This document shows positions 1-9,676 of a DNA stretch of 64,000 nucleotides, one piece after another. Made by a program: the position numbers and the translations under genes. Positions within the stretch are counted from its first letter, which is position 1, and each line of letters begins with the position of its first letter. Origin of the DNA: a bacterium (GTDB taxonomy: Bacteria > Zixibacteria > MSB-5A5 > CAIYYT01); NCBI GenBank assembly GCA_016708315.1, contig JADJGC010000002.1:434001-498000 (forward strand), read 5' to 3'. The notes below the pieces were generated by a model. It saw nothing but the letters and a program-made list of their open reading frames with translations, had not been told where the DNA came from and did no database searches.

Positions 1-46
1 CTACTTCAGATTGATCGAGCTCGAAACCCCTGACCGGGGATCGTGT

Positions 47-529
47 CTATTCAGCGCTTTCGAAAACAGTTGTGATGAGGTCTCTGAATTCCTGGATTTG
101 GTTTGAATCGGTGAAGGCACGCTTGGGGATTACGCTATACATTCTCTTACCGAATGAATGCCTTTGGAGTTTCCAACACATTTGCTGTAGAAATCCCATT
201 TAAGAGTCGAGTCGATAGCGTCTGTATGGTGAAGTGGGCTCTTCTGTGGTCAGTGTCAGGCGATGTTGCTCTTTGAACTTGGGATTCCTATTCCACTCCA
301 GTACTGGAGCAAGAAGATGTTCCGGTAAGACGTTAAACACATCTGCCATACCGATCAGAACCATAAGAACACCCAGAAGTAAATAGCCCGTATAGATCAG
401 GTTAGGGGCAAAGAGCAAAATTAAGATTCCGATGATATATACCCGGACTTCTCCGGCGGCTCCCTTTCCGCAGGTTCTTTTAGCGTGGACTAGATCAAAT
501 AGCTTTGGCTTGTATTCGATTATCGGCAT
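47..529 (-). pseudogene. Broken YcxB-like membrane protein gene
   Basis: Read on the minus strand from an ATG at 529, the frame gives a short N-terminus (MPIIEYKPKLFD), then two hydrophobic segments around VRVYIIGILILLF and GYLLLGVLMVLIG, then KFKEQHRLTLTTEE. It stops at a TAA at 200-202. After the stop, the same frame resumes with SVIPKRAFTDSNQIQEF and ends at 47-49; IPKRAF followed by a short helix is the typical C-terminal signature of the YcxB family. Between the two parts, the next frame reads LNGISTANVLETPKAFIR, which fits the missing linker. A lost base near 200-206 and an extra base near 148-152 would therefore restore a protein of about 160 residues. This is either a decayed gene or two assembly indels. 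The family's function is unknown. The family call is by eye from the motif and the two-TM layout. Confidence 0.55.
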
Positions 530-1090
530 TTCGGTTCGTCCCGGAAGTTCTCTTTGTAGATACAACAGTAATTGAAAAAGAATGTCAAGAGCGAAGGATG
601 TGTTAGGTTCTGTTGGATGACGATTGTCAATGGGAGTTATAGGACTCCGCTTCTCGCTGAAGGCGCAGGACAGATCACTGGAGAAACCGAACACCTCGAC
701 CAGCTCCTTGCGTTCTGGAAGGATCCCACGGGGAGCCGGGGCGAACAGGGGATCAGGACCGCTCAAGCAGGATATCCGGGAGCAACGGGCTCCTGACCTA
801 CTAAGCTTAACTTGCACAAGCCCTCCCGATAAGCAAAGACACGAATAGTAAAGTAGCTGTACAATATCTGCAGGTGTCAGAAACCAAAACAAACCGCTGA
901 AAGCGCAAACTAGTCCAACGACTAAAGTCAAACAGGTCAGTACACTCAAGCCCCAAGAATTTATATTTACGCCGCGGAACGTACGAACCGGGGACCCCCC
1001 GTGAAAAAGGTCCCAGCAAGAACGTCAAATGGCCAACCATCCGAATACTGAGAGGATATTATCAGGAAGACAACGCCAGACAGCGGTATT

Positions 1091-1321
1091 CTAACAAGAG
1101 TCAGCCCAGTGGGGATACTCCGGGCAACGAGTATTCGCGGAATAAGTCTTAACTACCATAGGTAAAATGAAAGTCACCGCAGTAGCGACAACTCCCAAGA
1201 ATACGACTCTGAGTCTTGATTTGGGAGTCGTACTACAGAAGCCCACCGCTAAAATCGACCCAATCGCTGTAGTACCGGGACAATAGCCAGTTACGGCGTA
1301 GTCCTCGGACCGATATTTCAA
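1091..1321 (-). CDS. Doubtful small hydrophobic ORF
   Basis: A 76-residue frame with a TTG start, one convincing hydrophobic helix (VVFLGVVATAVTFILPMVV), and five cysteines spread along the chain. No Shine-Dalgarno sequence is obvious and no family is recognised. It sits in the gene-poor stretch beside a broken gene, so it may be a remnant rather than a functional gene. No function is offered. Confidence 0.2.
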   Translation of the reverse strand: MKYRSEDYAVTGYCPGTTAIGSILAVGFCSTTPKSRLRVVFLGVVATAVTFILPMVVKTYSANTRCPEYPHWADSC

Positions 1322-1406
1322 GCGTCAGCTCTCATGACGTAATGCATGAGAACTCACTCTACATGTCCCGACTCTCACAACCGTAGGGCTTCTCTCGTAC
1401 AATTCA

Positions 1407-1499
1407 TCATCCGGTGTATGCCGTCATTGTCAGCGAGACAGCAAGCAAAACTAGTCCGCATACAATCAGCACAATCCCCACTTTAAAAGCCCAAGTCAC
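1407..1499 (-). CDS. Candidate 30-residue single-pass membrane peptide
   Basis: A GTG start at 1499 is preceded by GGGAGG with a 5-base gap (plus-strand complement at 1505-1509), which is one of the better ribosome sites in this part of the window. The 30-residue product begins MTWAFKVGIVLIVCGLVLLA and ends SLTMTAYTG, so it is essentially one transmembrane helix with a positively charged N-terminal end. It could be a genuine small membrane protein or the 5' end of a larger gene that has decayed downstream, where 1091-1321 also encodes a hydrophobic helix in another frame. No family is recognised. Confidence 0.35.
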   Translation of the reverse strand: MTWAFKVGIVLIVCGLVLLAVSLTMTAYTG

Positions 1500-1576
1500 T
1501 TATTCCTCCCATCAGAATATGAGTCAAGATCAAACTAACTTCTTAAGTTATACTCGGCGATGGACGAGCGAAAACA

Positions 1577-1608
1577 AAAAACCCCGACTCTTTCGAATCG
1601 GGGTTTTG
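1577..1608 (-). terminator. Terminator of the 23S-5S transcript
   Basis: A GC-rich hairpin with stem halves 1581-1587 and 1598-1604 (ACCCCGA / TCGGGGT) is followed, on the minus strand, by a T-rich tail (complement of the A run 1571-1581). It lies 8 bases beyond the 3' end of 5S rRNA, the expected place for the rRNA operon terminator. Confidence 0.85.
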
Positions 1609-1615
1609 CATTTAA

Positions 1616-1731
<116 letters not shown>

Positions 1732-1797
1732 AAATCTGGTGTCTTGTAATCGCGTCAGGCGAAGACGACTGACGCGCACAAGCGTGCAATTTATTAA

Positions 1798-1855
1798 CCA
1801 ATATCAGAGCTATGCGGAATCTAAAGGCAGGTTACAGAAAAGCTTTTAAGATTCG
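1798..1855 (-). other. 3' arm of the 23S rRNA processing stem
   Basis: This segment is nearly complementary to 5011-5075 just upstream of the 23S 5' end. For example, ATATCAGAGC-TATGCGGAATCT here matches the reverse complement of AGATTCCGCATTGGCTCTGATAT there, and TTACAGAAA/AGCTTTTA extends the pairing. Such flanking complementarity forms the long duplex that RNase III cuts to release pre-23S rRNA. Here the arm lies about 135 bases beyond the mature 3' end, so extra hairpins are enclosed within the precursor. Confidence 0.7.
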
Positions 1856-1892
1856 ATAAAAAATTGATCACTGTAGTTTTTCGTTAATCTTG

Positions 1893-1971
1893 GATTCCCG
1901 CTTTCGCGAGAATGACAATCAGGACGAATACATTGATCGAGTCAAGGTGGGGGCGTTTGATGCACGCCCCC
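1893..1971 (-). repeat. Two hairpins in the 23S-5S spacer
   Basis: The first is ATTCCCGC-TTTC-GCGAGAAT at about 1893-1912 and resembles the short palindromes dispersed in many bacterial genomes. The second is GGGGGCG (1949-1955) pairing with CGCCCCC (1965-1971) across a 9-base loop. Both lie between the mature 23S 3' end and the processing stem arm, so they would be in the pre-rRNA. Whether the first is a genome-wide repeat cannot be judged from one copy. Confidence 0.45.
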
Positions 1972-1989
1972 GGCGATGACAAATTTTAA

Positions 1990-5010
<3,021 letters not shown>

Positions 5011-5075
5011 GAAATCCTAAAAGCTCGATTTCTGTAGCCATGCGTTTTAGATTCCGCATTGGCTCTGATATTTGG
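5011..5075 (-). other. 5' arm of the 23S rRNA processing stem
   Basis: This leader segment lies between tRNA-Ala and the mature 23S 5' end and is complementary to 1798-1855 (best block 5046-5075). Together they would form the RNase III substrate that encloses 23S. The intact pairing shows that the 23S precursor is still made and matured normally although 16S is missing from the unit. Confidence 0.7.
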
Positions 5076-5179
5076 TTGTCAAAGATCGTGACTCTCCCGC
5101 CGAAGCAAGAGACTTGGCTTGTCACTTCCCCGCGCTGCGGGGATAATTTATCTACAGGCTAATGTAGCCTTTATCGTCT

Positions 5180-5252
5180 TGGAGATGATCGGGATCGAAC
5201 CGACGACCTACGGCTTGCAAAGCCGCCGCTCTCCCAACTGAGCTACATCCCC
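5180..5252 (-). tRNA. tRNA-Ala (TGC)
   Basis: The cloverleaf reads GGGGATG acceptor, GCTC...GAGC D arm, GCGGC-TTTGCAA-GCCGT anticodon arm with anticodon TGC, GTCGG-TTCGATC-CCGAT T arm, CATCTCC acceptor and discriminator A, 73 bases in all. CCA is not encoded. It sits about 170 bases upstream of 23S in the same orientation, as in a classic 16S-Ile-Ala-23S spacer, but here it is the first gene of the rRNA transcript. Confidence 0.96.
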
Positions 5253-5396
5253 TCGTAATCAAAGATCGTGTCTTGATTCTGCCGCGCCCCCGCAAGTTCG
5301 CGCCTTCTGAATTTATACAGTGTCAACGCTTTTAACGTTGGACAGATTCAAGTTAGCTGCTGAAGCTTTCAGGCTTCATTTTGTCGGCGACCTCCG

Positions 5397-5424
5397 AAAA
5401 AAAATCGCTCCGAGCTTCCCGGAG
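5397..5424 (-). terminator. Attenuator-like hairpin in the rRNA leader
   Basis: On the minus strand CTCCG (complement 5420-5424), a 7-base loop and CGGAG (complement 5408-5412) are followed within three bases by eight T residues (complement of 5397-5404). The position, between the rRNA promoter and tRNA-Ala, suggests a site where transcription could stop early unless antitermination acts. The stem is short, so efficiency is doubtful. Confidence 0.4.
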
Positions 5425-5428
5425 TCGA

Positions 5429-5440
5429 TGTTAATCGAGC
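5429..5440 (-). promoter_or_regulatory. boxA-like antitermination element
   Basis: The minus strand reads GCTCGATTAACA, close to the rRNA boxA consensus TGCTCTTTAACA with one extra base. It lies between the promoter and the terminator-like hairpin, which is the usual placement for NusB/NusE loading on rRNA leaders. The resemblance is approximate. Confidence 0.3.
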
Positions 5441-5460
5441 GCCTTCAAACAGCGACGCCC

Positions 5461-5488
5461 AATATATGCATGAGCTTACCGATGTCAA
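5461..5488 (-). promoter_or_regulatory. Sigma-70 promoter for tRNA-Ala-23S-5S
   Basis: On the minus strand TTGACA (complement 5483-5488) is separated by 16 bases from TATATT (complement 5461-5466), a near-consensus promoter. Transcription would start near 5454 and run through the leader into tRNA-Ala about 200 bases later. This local promoter is what would be expected if the unit is transcribed without a 16S gene in front. Confidence 0.72.
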
Positions 5489-5598
5489 TAGCAATTTCGG
5501 AAATTTGTGAAGATTTTTTGAGATAAGAGTTAGAATATTGCTAACTCGTTATCAGGCAATCACATTTGACTGGGAATATTATTCCAGTCGTTTGTCGA

Positions 5599-6879
5599 TC
5601 ACAATCCCACGCCCCCCAAATCTGTTCTTAGCCGTTCAGCGCAGTTTCTGTCGACAACTGACATCATCTCGATAAGTTGTTCAATGGAAACGACTTTGCC
5701 TGAAAACTCGGAGTAAAGTTTCCTGGCAAATGCGGTCATGCCCACTGCTCCAATACAATCAGCGAACTGATGAAAGAGCCAAGGCCCTTTGGAATAGATG
5801 ATGATTCCCTTTTCGCGACTATCTGGACGCACAATATCGATGATTGGAGTATCTAACTCATTGCCGGCGATTTTGCGGTAAGCCGCGAGATTATCGTTGA
5901 TTTTGGCCGAAAATGCTGCCGAATCCAGAAAGCGACCCTCATAGAGCAAGCGCAAGTAGTGGGAGAATGACAGCGACATGAACCAGAAACCCCGGCCGGA
6001 AAAGTCGCAGAAAACACCCGCGCCAAACCACTGCGAGGCAATAGTTAAAGTAAGTGATTCTCGTTGACCTGCTGCAATCGCATTCATTGTGGGAGAGCCG
6101 ATCATGAGGATTCCCGTACCGATGTTGGTGCCTTCGAAACTTGGGACCTCAAGAATTGTCAGCTTTTTGTGGTGGTATTCTCCGAGCAAGTCTTGATAGA
6201 ACTCGAATGCGGTGGTGGCCTCGTCGAGTATTGCCTGCGCTGCCGAGTCAGTTATGCTGAAATAGTTCAGGGTAATTTCGTGCTTTGCCACTGCCCTGCT
6301 GCAACTGCGATAATAATGTTTCTTGGCAACTATAAGCGGGATTTTGTAGACGGGGATTTTCGACATGAACTCGTGCATCACAAGTGGCGACACGCCATGC
6401 GTGGACTTGTCTCCGATAGAGAAGACTTCGAGATCGGGATTACAGACTACGTTTACAATTGCCGTCGTTAGGCCCTGAGGTAAGACTGGATACCAACGGT
6501 TGCCTCGATCCAACATAATGAGGGAATCATCAACCCGTTGTGGAATTGCCAATTCGAACGACAACACCCTGGGGCGTGCAAATGCCGGCGTCGTCGGCTG
6601 CGCGACGACGATAGTATCACCCGAAGTTCGTTCAAAGTGAGCTGTGATGGAGTCGTCTTCCGTACGAAAGAACATTGCTTGGATTTCGGCGTTCGGATTC
6701 AAGAGCAATGTAAACTGCCCGCTTGAATCGGGTTCCATAAATACAATGGTGCCGAATACGGTTAAGGAGTCACGCGAGTTATGGGTGCCCACCGTAAGGG
6801 TTGTAATCGTTTCTGAAGCGAAGCAGCCAAGGGGAATCAAAACTGCAAGCAGCAAAGCAGCGAAAGGTGTTTTTCGCAT
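5599..6879 (-). CDS. Secreted M1-type peptidase homologue lacking zinc ligands
   Basis: A 426-residue protein with a signal peptide (MRKTPFAALLLAVLIPLGCFAS). The ATG at 6879 is chosen over 6891 because GGAGG sits 7 bases before it. The C-terminal half follows the gluzincin (M1 aminopeptidase) layout. GTGILMIGSP stands where GAMEN is expected. LTIASQWFGAGV at about 278-290 matches HEIAHQWFGNLV but lacks both His and the Glu. FWFMSLSFSHYL matches WLNEGFASYL but lacks the third ligand Glu. YSKGPWLFHQF matches the YxKGAxxL helix. The fold is therefore recognisable but the metal site is gone, so it should not hydrolyse peptides. A binding or scaffold role is possible. It lies alone between tRNA-Ala and a divergent secreted-protein gene. 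Confidence 0.75.
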   Translation of the reverse strand: MRKTPFAALLLAVLIPLGCFASETITTLTVGTHNSRDSLTVFGTIVFMEPDSSGQFTLLLNPNAEIQAMFFRTEDDSITAHFERTSGDTIVVAQPTTPAFARPRVLSFELAIPQRVDDSLIMLDRGNRWYPVLPQGLTTAIVNVVCNPDLEVFSIGDKSTHGVSPLVMHEFMSKIPVYKIPLIVAKKHYYRSCSRAVAKHEITLNYFSITDSAAQAILDEATTAFEFYQDLLGEYHHKKLTILEVPSFEGTNIGTGILMIGSPTMNAIAAGQRESLTLTIASQWFGAGVFCDFSGRGFWFMSLSFSHYLRLLYEGRFLDSAAFSAKINDNLAAYRKIAGNELDTPIIDIVRPDSREKGIIIYSKGPWLFHQFADCIGAVGMTAFARKLYSEFSGKVVSIEQLIEMMSVVDRNCAERLRTDLGGVGL

Positions 6880-7212
6880 AAATGCCTCCATTCAAATATT
6901 GCTGTATTGATGGATAAGTATGTCGATGACGGAGTGGTCGTCAAGTTAATTCGCGAATCGGCGCGAAGCAGGCAGGTCCCTGTCTCCTTGCTCAGACAAG
7001 TCGAAGTCTCCGAAATTGCAGCTTTGCCACGAACAAAAAAAACGAGAACAAACATCTACTTTATGGAACCACGCTCCCAACTTGGCGGTAAATACCAGTA
7101 AGAAATTGAGCTGACCAGATGCGCATCAGAATGCTCACCAAGAACCTTATCGAACGATCATCCACTAAATAACTGGATGACCAGAACAACAACATCAGCA
7201 AGGAGAGATCCG
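6880..7212. other. Intergenic stretch between divergent genes
   Basis: About 330 bases separate the divergent starts at 6879 and 7213, room for both promoters. A plus-strand frame from about 6910 to 7101 (starting MDKYVDDGVVVKLIRESA) has no ribosome site and no recognisable family, so it is not called. No RNA gene or repeat was recognised. Confidence 0.4.
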
Positions 7213-7731
7213 ATGAAGAAGATCTTCACAATCTCGGCACCAGTATGGGTGCTTGCATTAGCGATGACGTTGGTAGTCTGGGGTAGCGTGATGGCGGGTG
7301 GAGATACGCCAACGATGGGGGCAAGCGAGAAACTTCCAGCAGACTCTGCTAAAATTGCGGCCAAGAAAGGCATCCTCGACGGCAAAGTCTATGTCGGTGA
7401 AATTGGCGCACAAGGCGTGGCCACGGGCACTGAAGAGACAATCAAGTTTATTGCCGGCATGTTTTATTCCTCCCACTGTGAGAAGATGGGTTTTCGAATG
7501 GCGGCATATACGACCACTTCGGAAGGCGATTTGACCCGATTCAAAGCCACGTTGGAAGACGAGGCCAAGAATCTACACGAATGGGAAGGAACAATTCGAG
7601 GCGACGTTCTTGACGCTACAGTCAAGATGACTTCGGAGAAGCAGCCAACCACAACGATGTGGGCAAAGGCTACACTTGAGAAGACGCCGGTCAGATCCAG
7701 CGTTGTTCCCGGTGAGACTCCATCGAAGTAA
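7213..7731 (+). CDS. Secreted protein of unknown function
   Basis: A 172-residue protein. The ATG at 7213 is favoured over an in-frame upstream start because AAGGAGAG lies at the right distance before it. It opens with MKKIFTISAPVWVLALAMTL, a signal peptide ending near VMAGG. The mature part has a single compact domain with GKVYVGEIGAQGV, FIAGMFYSSHCEKMGF and WEGTIRGDVLDATVKM, rich in predicted beta strands, with one cysteine. No enzyme motif is seen. It is monocistronic and followed by a terminator at 7841-7876. It lies between tRNA-Ile and tRNA-Ala. Confidence 0.75.
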   Translation: MKKIFTISAPVWVLALAMTLVVWGSVMAGGDTPTMGASEKLPADSAKIAAKKGILDGKVYVGEIGAQGVATGTEETIKFIAGMFYSSHCEKMGFRMAAYTTTSEGDLTRFKATLEDEAKNLHEWEGTIRGDVLDATVKMTSEKQPTTTMWAKATLEKTPVRSSVVPGETPSK

Positions 7732-7802
7732 AGCCGACTCGCGACGATTTGATTCGAAAACCTGGAATACTCCAGATCAATCCATCTGGCGCGCCTCGCT
7801 AA

Positions 7803-7876
7803 GACGCCGTCCCGCAAGTCGGGACGGCGCACGAAACTAAGCCCGAGACAGTGCAAAACGTCTCGGGTTTCTTTTT
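7803..7876 (+). terminator. Tandem hairpins ending in a T run
   Basis: The first hairpin pairs GCCGTCCC with GGGACGGC around GCAAGTC (about 7803-7831). The second pairs GCCCGAGAC (7841-7849) with GTCTCGGGT (7860-7868) and is followed by a T-rich tail to 7876. The second is a textbook intrinsic terminator for the secreted-protein gene upstream. Confidence 0.8.
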
Positions 7877-8032
7877 GTGTGCGAGAATCCTGAAGCGTTG
7901 GAAGCTGAGGCGCCTATCAGATGCGCGTTCGGCCGCGATCATCTGGCCTTAGTTGAGATGAAAGTGAAAGCAAGATGGGATCGCACGTTCCGTCGACCGC
8001 GGGGTGTGGCGCAGCCCGAGTGTGGGAAAGAC

Positions 8033-8201
8033 AGGCTGGGGCCCTTCGGTCGACTAGCCGACCTCAAAGATGAATGGGAACAATAAATGGGCTCGGGCAC
8101 CTACGGTCGAACTTGGCGACCTCAGAATCGGTGGGAAGAATAAATGGGCTCGGGCACCTACGGTCGAACTTGCCGACCTCAAAATCGGTGGGAACAATAA
8201 A
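8033..8201 (-). repeat. 57-bp tandem repeats copied from the tRNA-Ile 3' end
   Basis: Two 57-bp units (8088-8144 and 8145-8201) and an older diverged unit (about 8033-8087) abut the 3' end of tRNA-Ile on its downstream side. On the minus strand each unit contains GAGGTCGGC...GTTCGA...GCCCGAGCCCA, the T-arm and acceptor half of the tRNA, then TTTATT and a trailer. The outer ends match the tRNA exactly, but the T-arm interior is replaced by a shared different block (ACCGTAGGT). The units would be transcribed behind the tRNA. The upstream stretch 7877-8032 holds no recognisable gene. Confidence 0.8.
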
Positions 8202-8275
8202 TGGGCTCGGGCAGAATCGAACTGCCGACCTCGCGCTTATCAGGCGCGCGCTCTAACCATCTGAGCTACGAGCCC
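8202..8275 (-). tRNA. tRNA-Ile (GAT)
   Basis: The cloverleaf reads GGGCTCG acceptor, GCTC...GAGC D arm, CGCGC-CTGATAA-GCGCG anticodon arm with anticodon GAT, GGCAG-TTCGATT-CTGCC T arm, CGAGCCC and discriminator A, 74 bases. CCA is not encoded. This is the isoacceptor normally found in the 16S-23S spacer beside tRNA-Ala(TGC). Here it stands alone, 2.9 kb upstream of tRNA-Ala on the same strand. An AT-rich stretch with TATACT lies about 17 bases before its 5' end on the minus strand and may be its own promoter. Confidence 0.96.
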
Positions 8276-8538
8276 TCAGATGAGAAGGGCAAAGTATAAA
8301 TTGTGCGGGTAAAGTCAATTGTTTTTTGGTTGTCAGCATATGCGCAAGAAATCCCTGCGAAAACTGGAATTTTTGCGTAAGCGGTTAAACAAACAGCCAC
8401 GAATAACGTCTGAGATATCGTAGAGGAAATCTTGCAGATCATTTCCGTTCTGCTCCTTGAGTCTATGCAGCTGCGAGACTTTTTCTACCCTGATTACCCC
8501 CTATGCGGGTTTGGTCATAATCCCTCCACTCACCCAAC

Positions 8539-8563
8539 AGGCCTCGGCCTCAAGCCGGGGCCT
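8539..8563 (-). terminator. GC-rich hairpin after the GYD-domain gene
   Basis: On the minus strand AGGCC-C-CGGC and GCCG-A-GGCCT form a strong stem with one mismatch around a 5-base loop, 6 bases beyond the stop codon at 8570. There is no T run on the minus side, so it may be a weak or Rho-assisted terminator or an mRNA-protecting hairpin. Confidence 0.45.
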
Positions 8564-8569
8564 AGTTAT

Positions 8570-8857
8570 TTAGAGTGCTTTGAGGAATTCGTCCCAAGGA
8601 GTCGCCAGAAGGGTTTCTGTTGTCGAACGGCCAAGAGCGCGAATAATCATGACAGCCTTTTCGATTTGCTGCGGATCGTCTGATTCGACGATATCAACGA
8701 CATCATAGCTTCCCATGCAGCCGTAGCTTTGCACCCAGGTAGCTTTGGGGCATTCCTTGCGGAGCTTCTCCCTCACCAACGTCGCGATACCTTTCAGTCC
8801 ATCCGGCGTTTCAAAGGCGTGCGGACCGAGTTTACTCAGGATAATGTAAGTTGCCAT
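8570..8857 (-). CDS. GYD-domain protein
   Basis: A 95-residue soluble protein beginning MATYIILSKLGPHAFE. The start at 8857 is preferred because GGGAG lies 8 bases upstream of it. The pattern fits the GYD family of small ferredoxin-like-fold proteins: TYIILSKL first strand, the central GSYDVVDIVE, and a C-terminal helix-strand segment VMIIRALGRSTTETLLA. The variant GSYD replaces GXYD. The biochemical role of the family is not known. It is the last gene of a minus-strand series after the SDR gene, 93 bases downstream of it. Confidence 0.8.
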   Translation of the reverse strand: MATYIILSKLGPHAFETPDGLKGIATLVREKLRKECPKATWVQSYGCMGSYDVVDIVESDDPQQIEKAVMIIRALGRSTTETLLATPWDEFLKAL

Positions 8858-8950
8858 TTTGGATTCTCCCATCGTGGTTAAGAACAGTCAATTTTGGAGA
8901 ATTATATAAGCTACGAGTATTCATCGCAAGCAGGATAGCGAATTCGGGAA

Positions 8951-9676
8951 TCAGCTCTGCATCGTCAATCGCGAATATAGGCGGAATGGCAGGATGCGCA
9001 TTATCCAGCCAAGATAGCGCCAACGACGAGAAACATAAGCAATGCGTTTCTTTTTGAGGATGGAGCGATATATCTGGTCGGCAACTTTTTCCGGTGAAGC
9101 GACCCAGAACATATCGGTTCGACCTTGTGTCATCTCAGTCGCCACGAACCCGGGGCAGATATCGGTAACGTGGATGCCTTTCGGCTTCAGGTTAGCGTAA
9201 AGCCCGGCAAGGTACTTCACCTCGAATGCTTTTGAGGAGTTGTATGCTAAGGTGCGAGCATTTGCCCAGAAAGCGGCGACGGACGATACGCCGACAATGT
9301 GGCCTCTTCCCTGCTTCTTGAAGTATGCTGCCGCCCAATCGACGGTGGCTACGAAGGCTGCGACGTTGACTTCGATGGTTTCCAATTCAGGCTCGAGGTG
9401 CAAGGCAGGATTTCGTCGATCGACGCCAGCGTTTGCAATTATCAAGTCGAGCCCACCGAGTTCGATAACGAGGCCGTTTAAGAGCTCTTCAACACGATCA
9501 TAGTCGCGCAAGTCGAATGGTCGGATTATGAAATGCCCCGGCGCCTGCCGACAGAGTTCTTCGAGCCGTTCCGTGCGACGTCCGATGATGCCGACGACGT
9601 AGTCCTCTCTTGCCAGTTTCAGCGCCAGCGCCCGACCGATACCGGACGTTGCTCCGGTGACAATTGCTTTCTTCAT
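8951..9676 (-). CDS. Short-chain dehydrogenase/reductase
   Basis: A 241-residue classical SDR predicted to oxidise or reduce a small carbonyl or alcohol with NAD(P). The Rossmann motif TGATSGIG is at residues 8-15, RR in IIGRRTERL suggests NADP preference, and NAG is present. The catalytic Ser lies in GVSSVAAF and the Tyr-Lys pair in YNSSK. PGFVATEM is the usual loop after strand 6. A basic C-terminal tail (KKKRIAYVSRRWRYLGWIM) could associate with membrane. The start at 9676 overlaps the stop of the glycosylase gene (ATGA), so longer versions are rejected. The substrate cannot be read from sequence. Confidence 0.9.
   Translation of the reverse strand: MKKAIVTGATSGIGRALALKLAREDYVVGIIGRRTERLEELCRQAPGHFIIRPFDLRDYDRVEELLNGLVIELGGLDLIIANAGVDRRNPALHLEPELETIEVNVAAFVATVDWAAAYFKKQGRGHIVGVSSVAAFWANARTLAYNSSKAFEVKYLAGLYANLKPKGIHVTDICPGFVATEMTQGRTDMFWVASPEKVADQIYRSILKKKRIAYVSRRWRYLGWIMRILPFRLYSRLTMQS

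Larger units (their letters stand above)
530..1573. other. Gene-poor stretch with weak membrane ORFs
   Basis: No confident gene is seen between the broken YcxB-like gene and the rRNA terminator. The open frame that runs into that gene starts at 949 with a hydrophobic stretch (TCLTLVVGLVCAFSGLFWFL) and then becomes unconvincing, rich in Ser, Arg and Cys. It could be the remnant of another small membrane protein. Two further minus-strand candidates are listed separately. The stretch appears to be eroding coding sequence next to the rRNA genes. Confidence 0.4.

Noticed and set aside
8033..8201. Possible CRISPR-like direct repeats
   Set aside because: The units abut one another with no unique spacers, share sequence with the adjacent tRNA, and no cas genes are near.
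8070..8264. Two overlapping plus-strand frames with repeated peptides such as NKWARAPTVEL
   Set aside because: The repetition comes from the tRNA-derived DNA repeats and the frames run antisense into tRNA-Ile; they are not coding.
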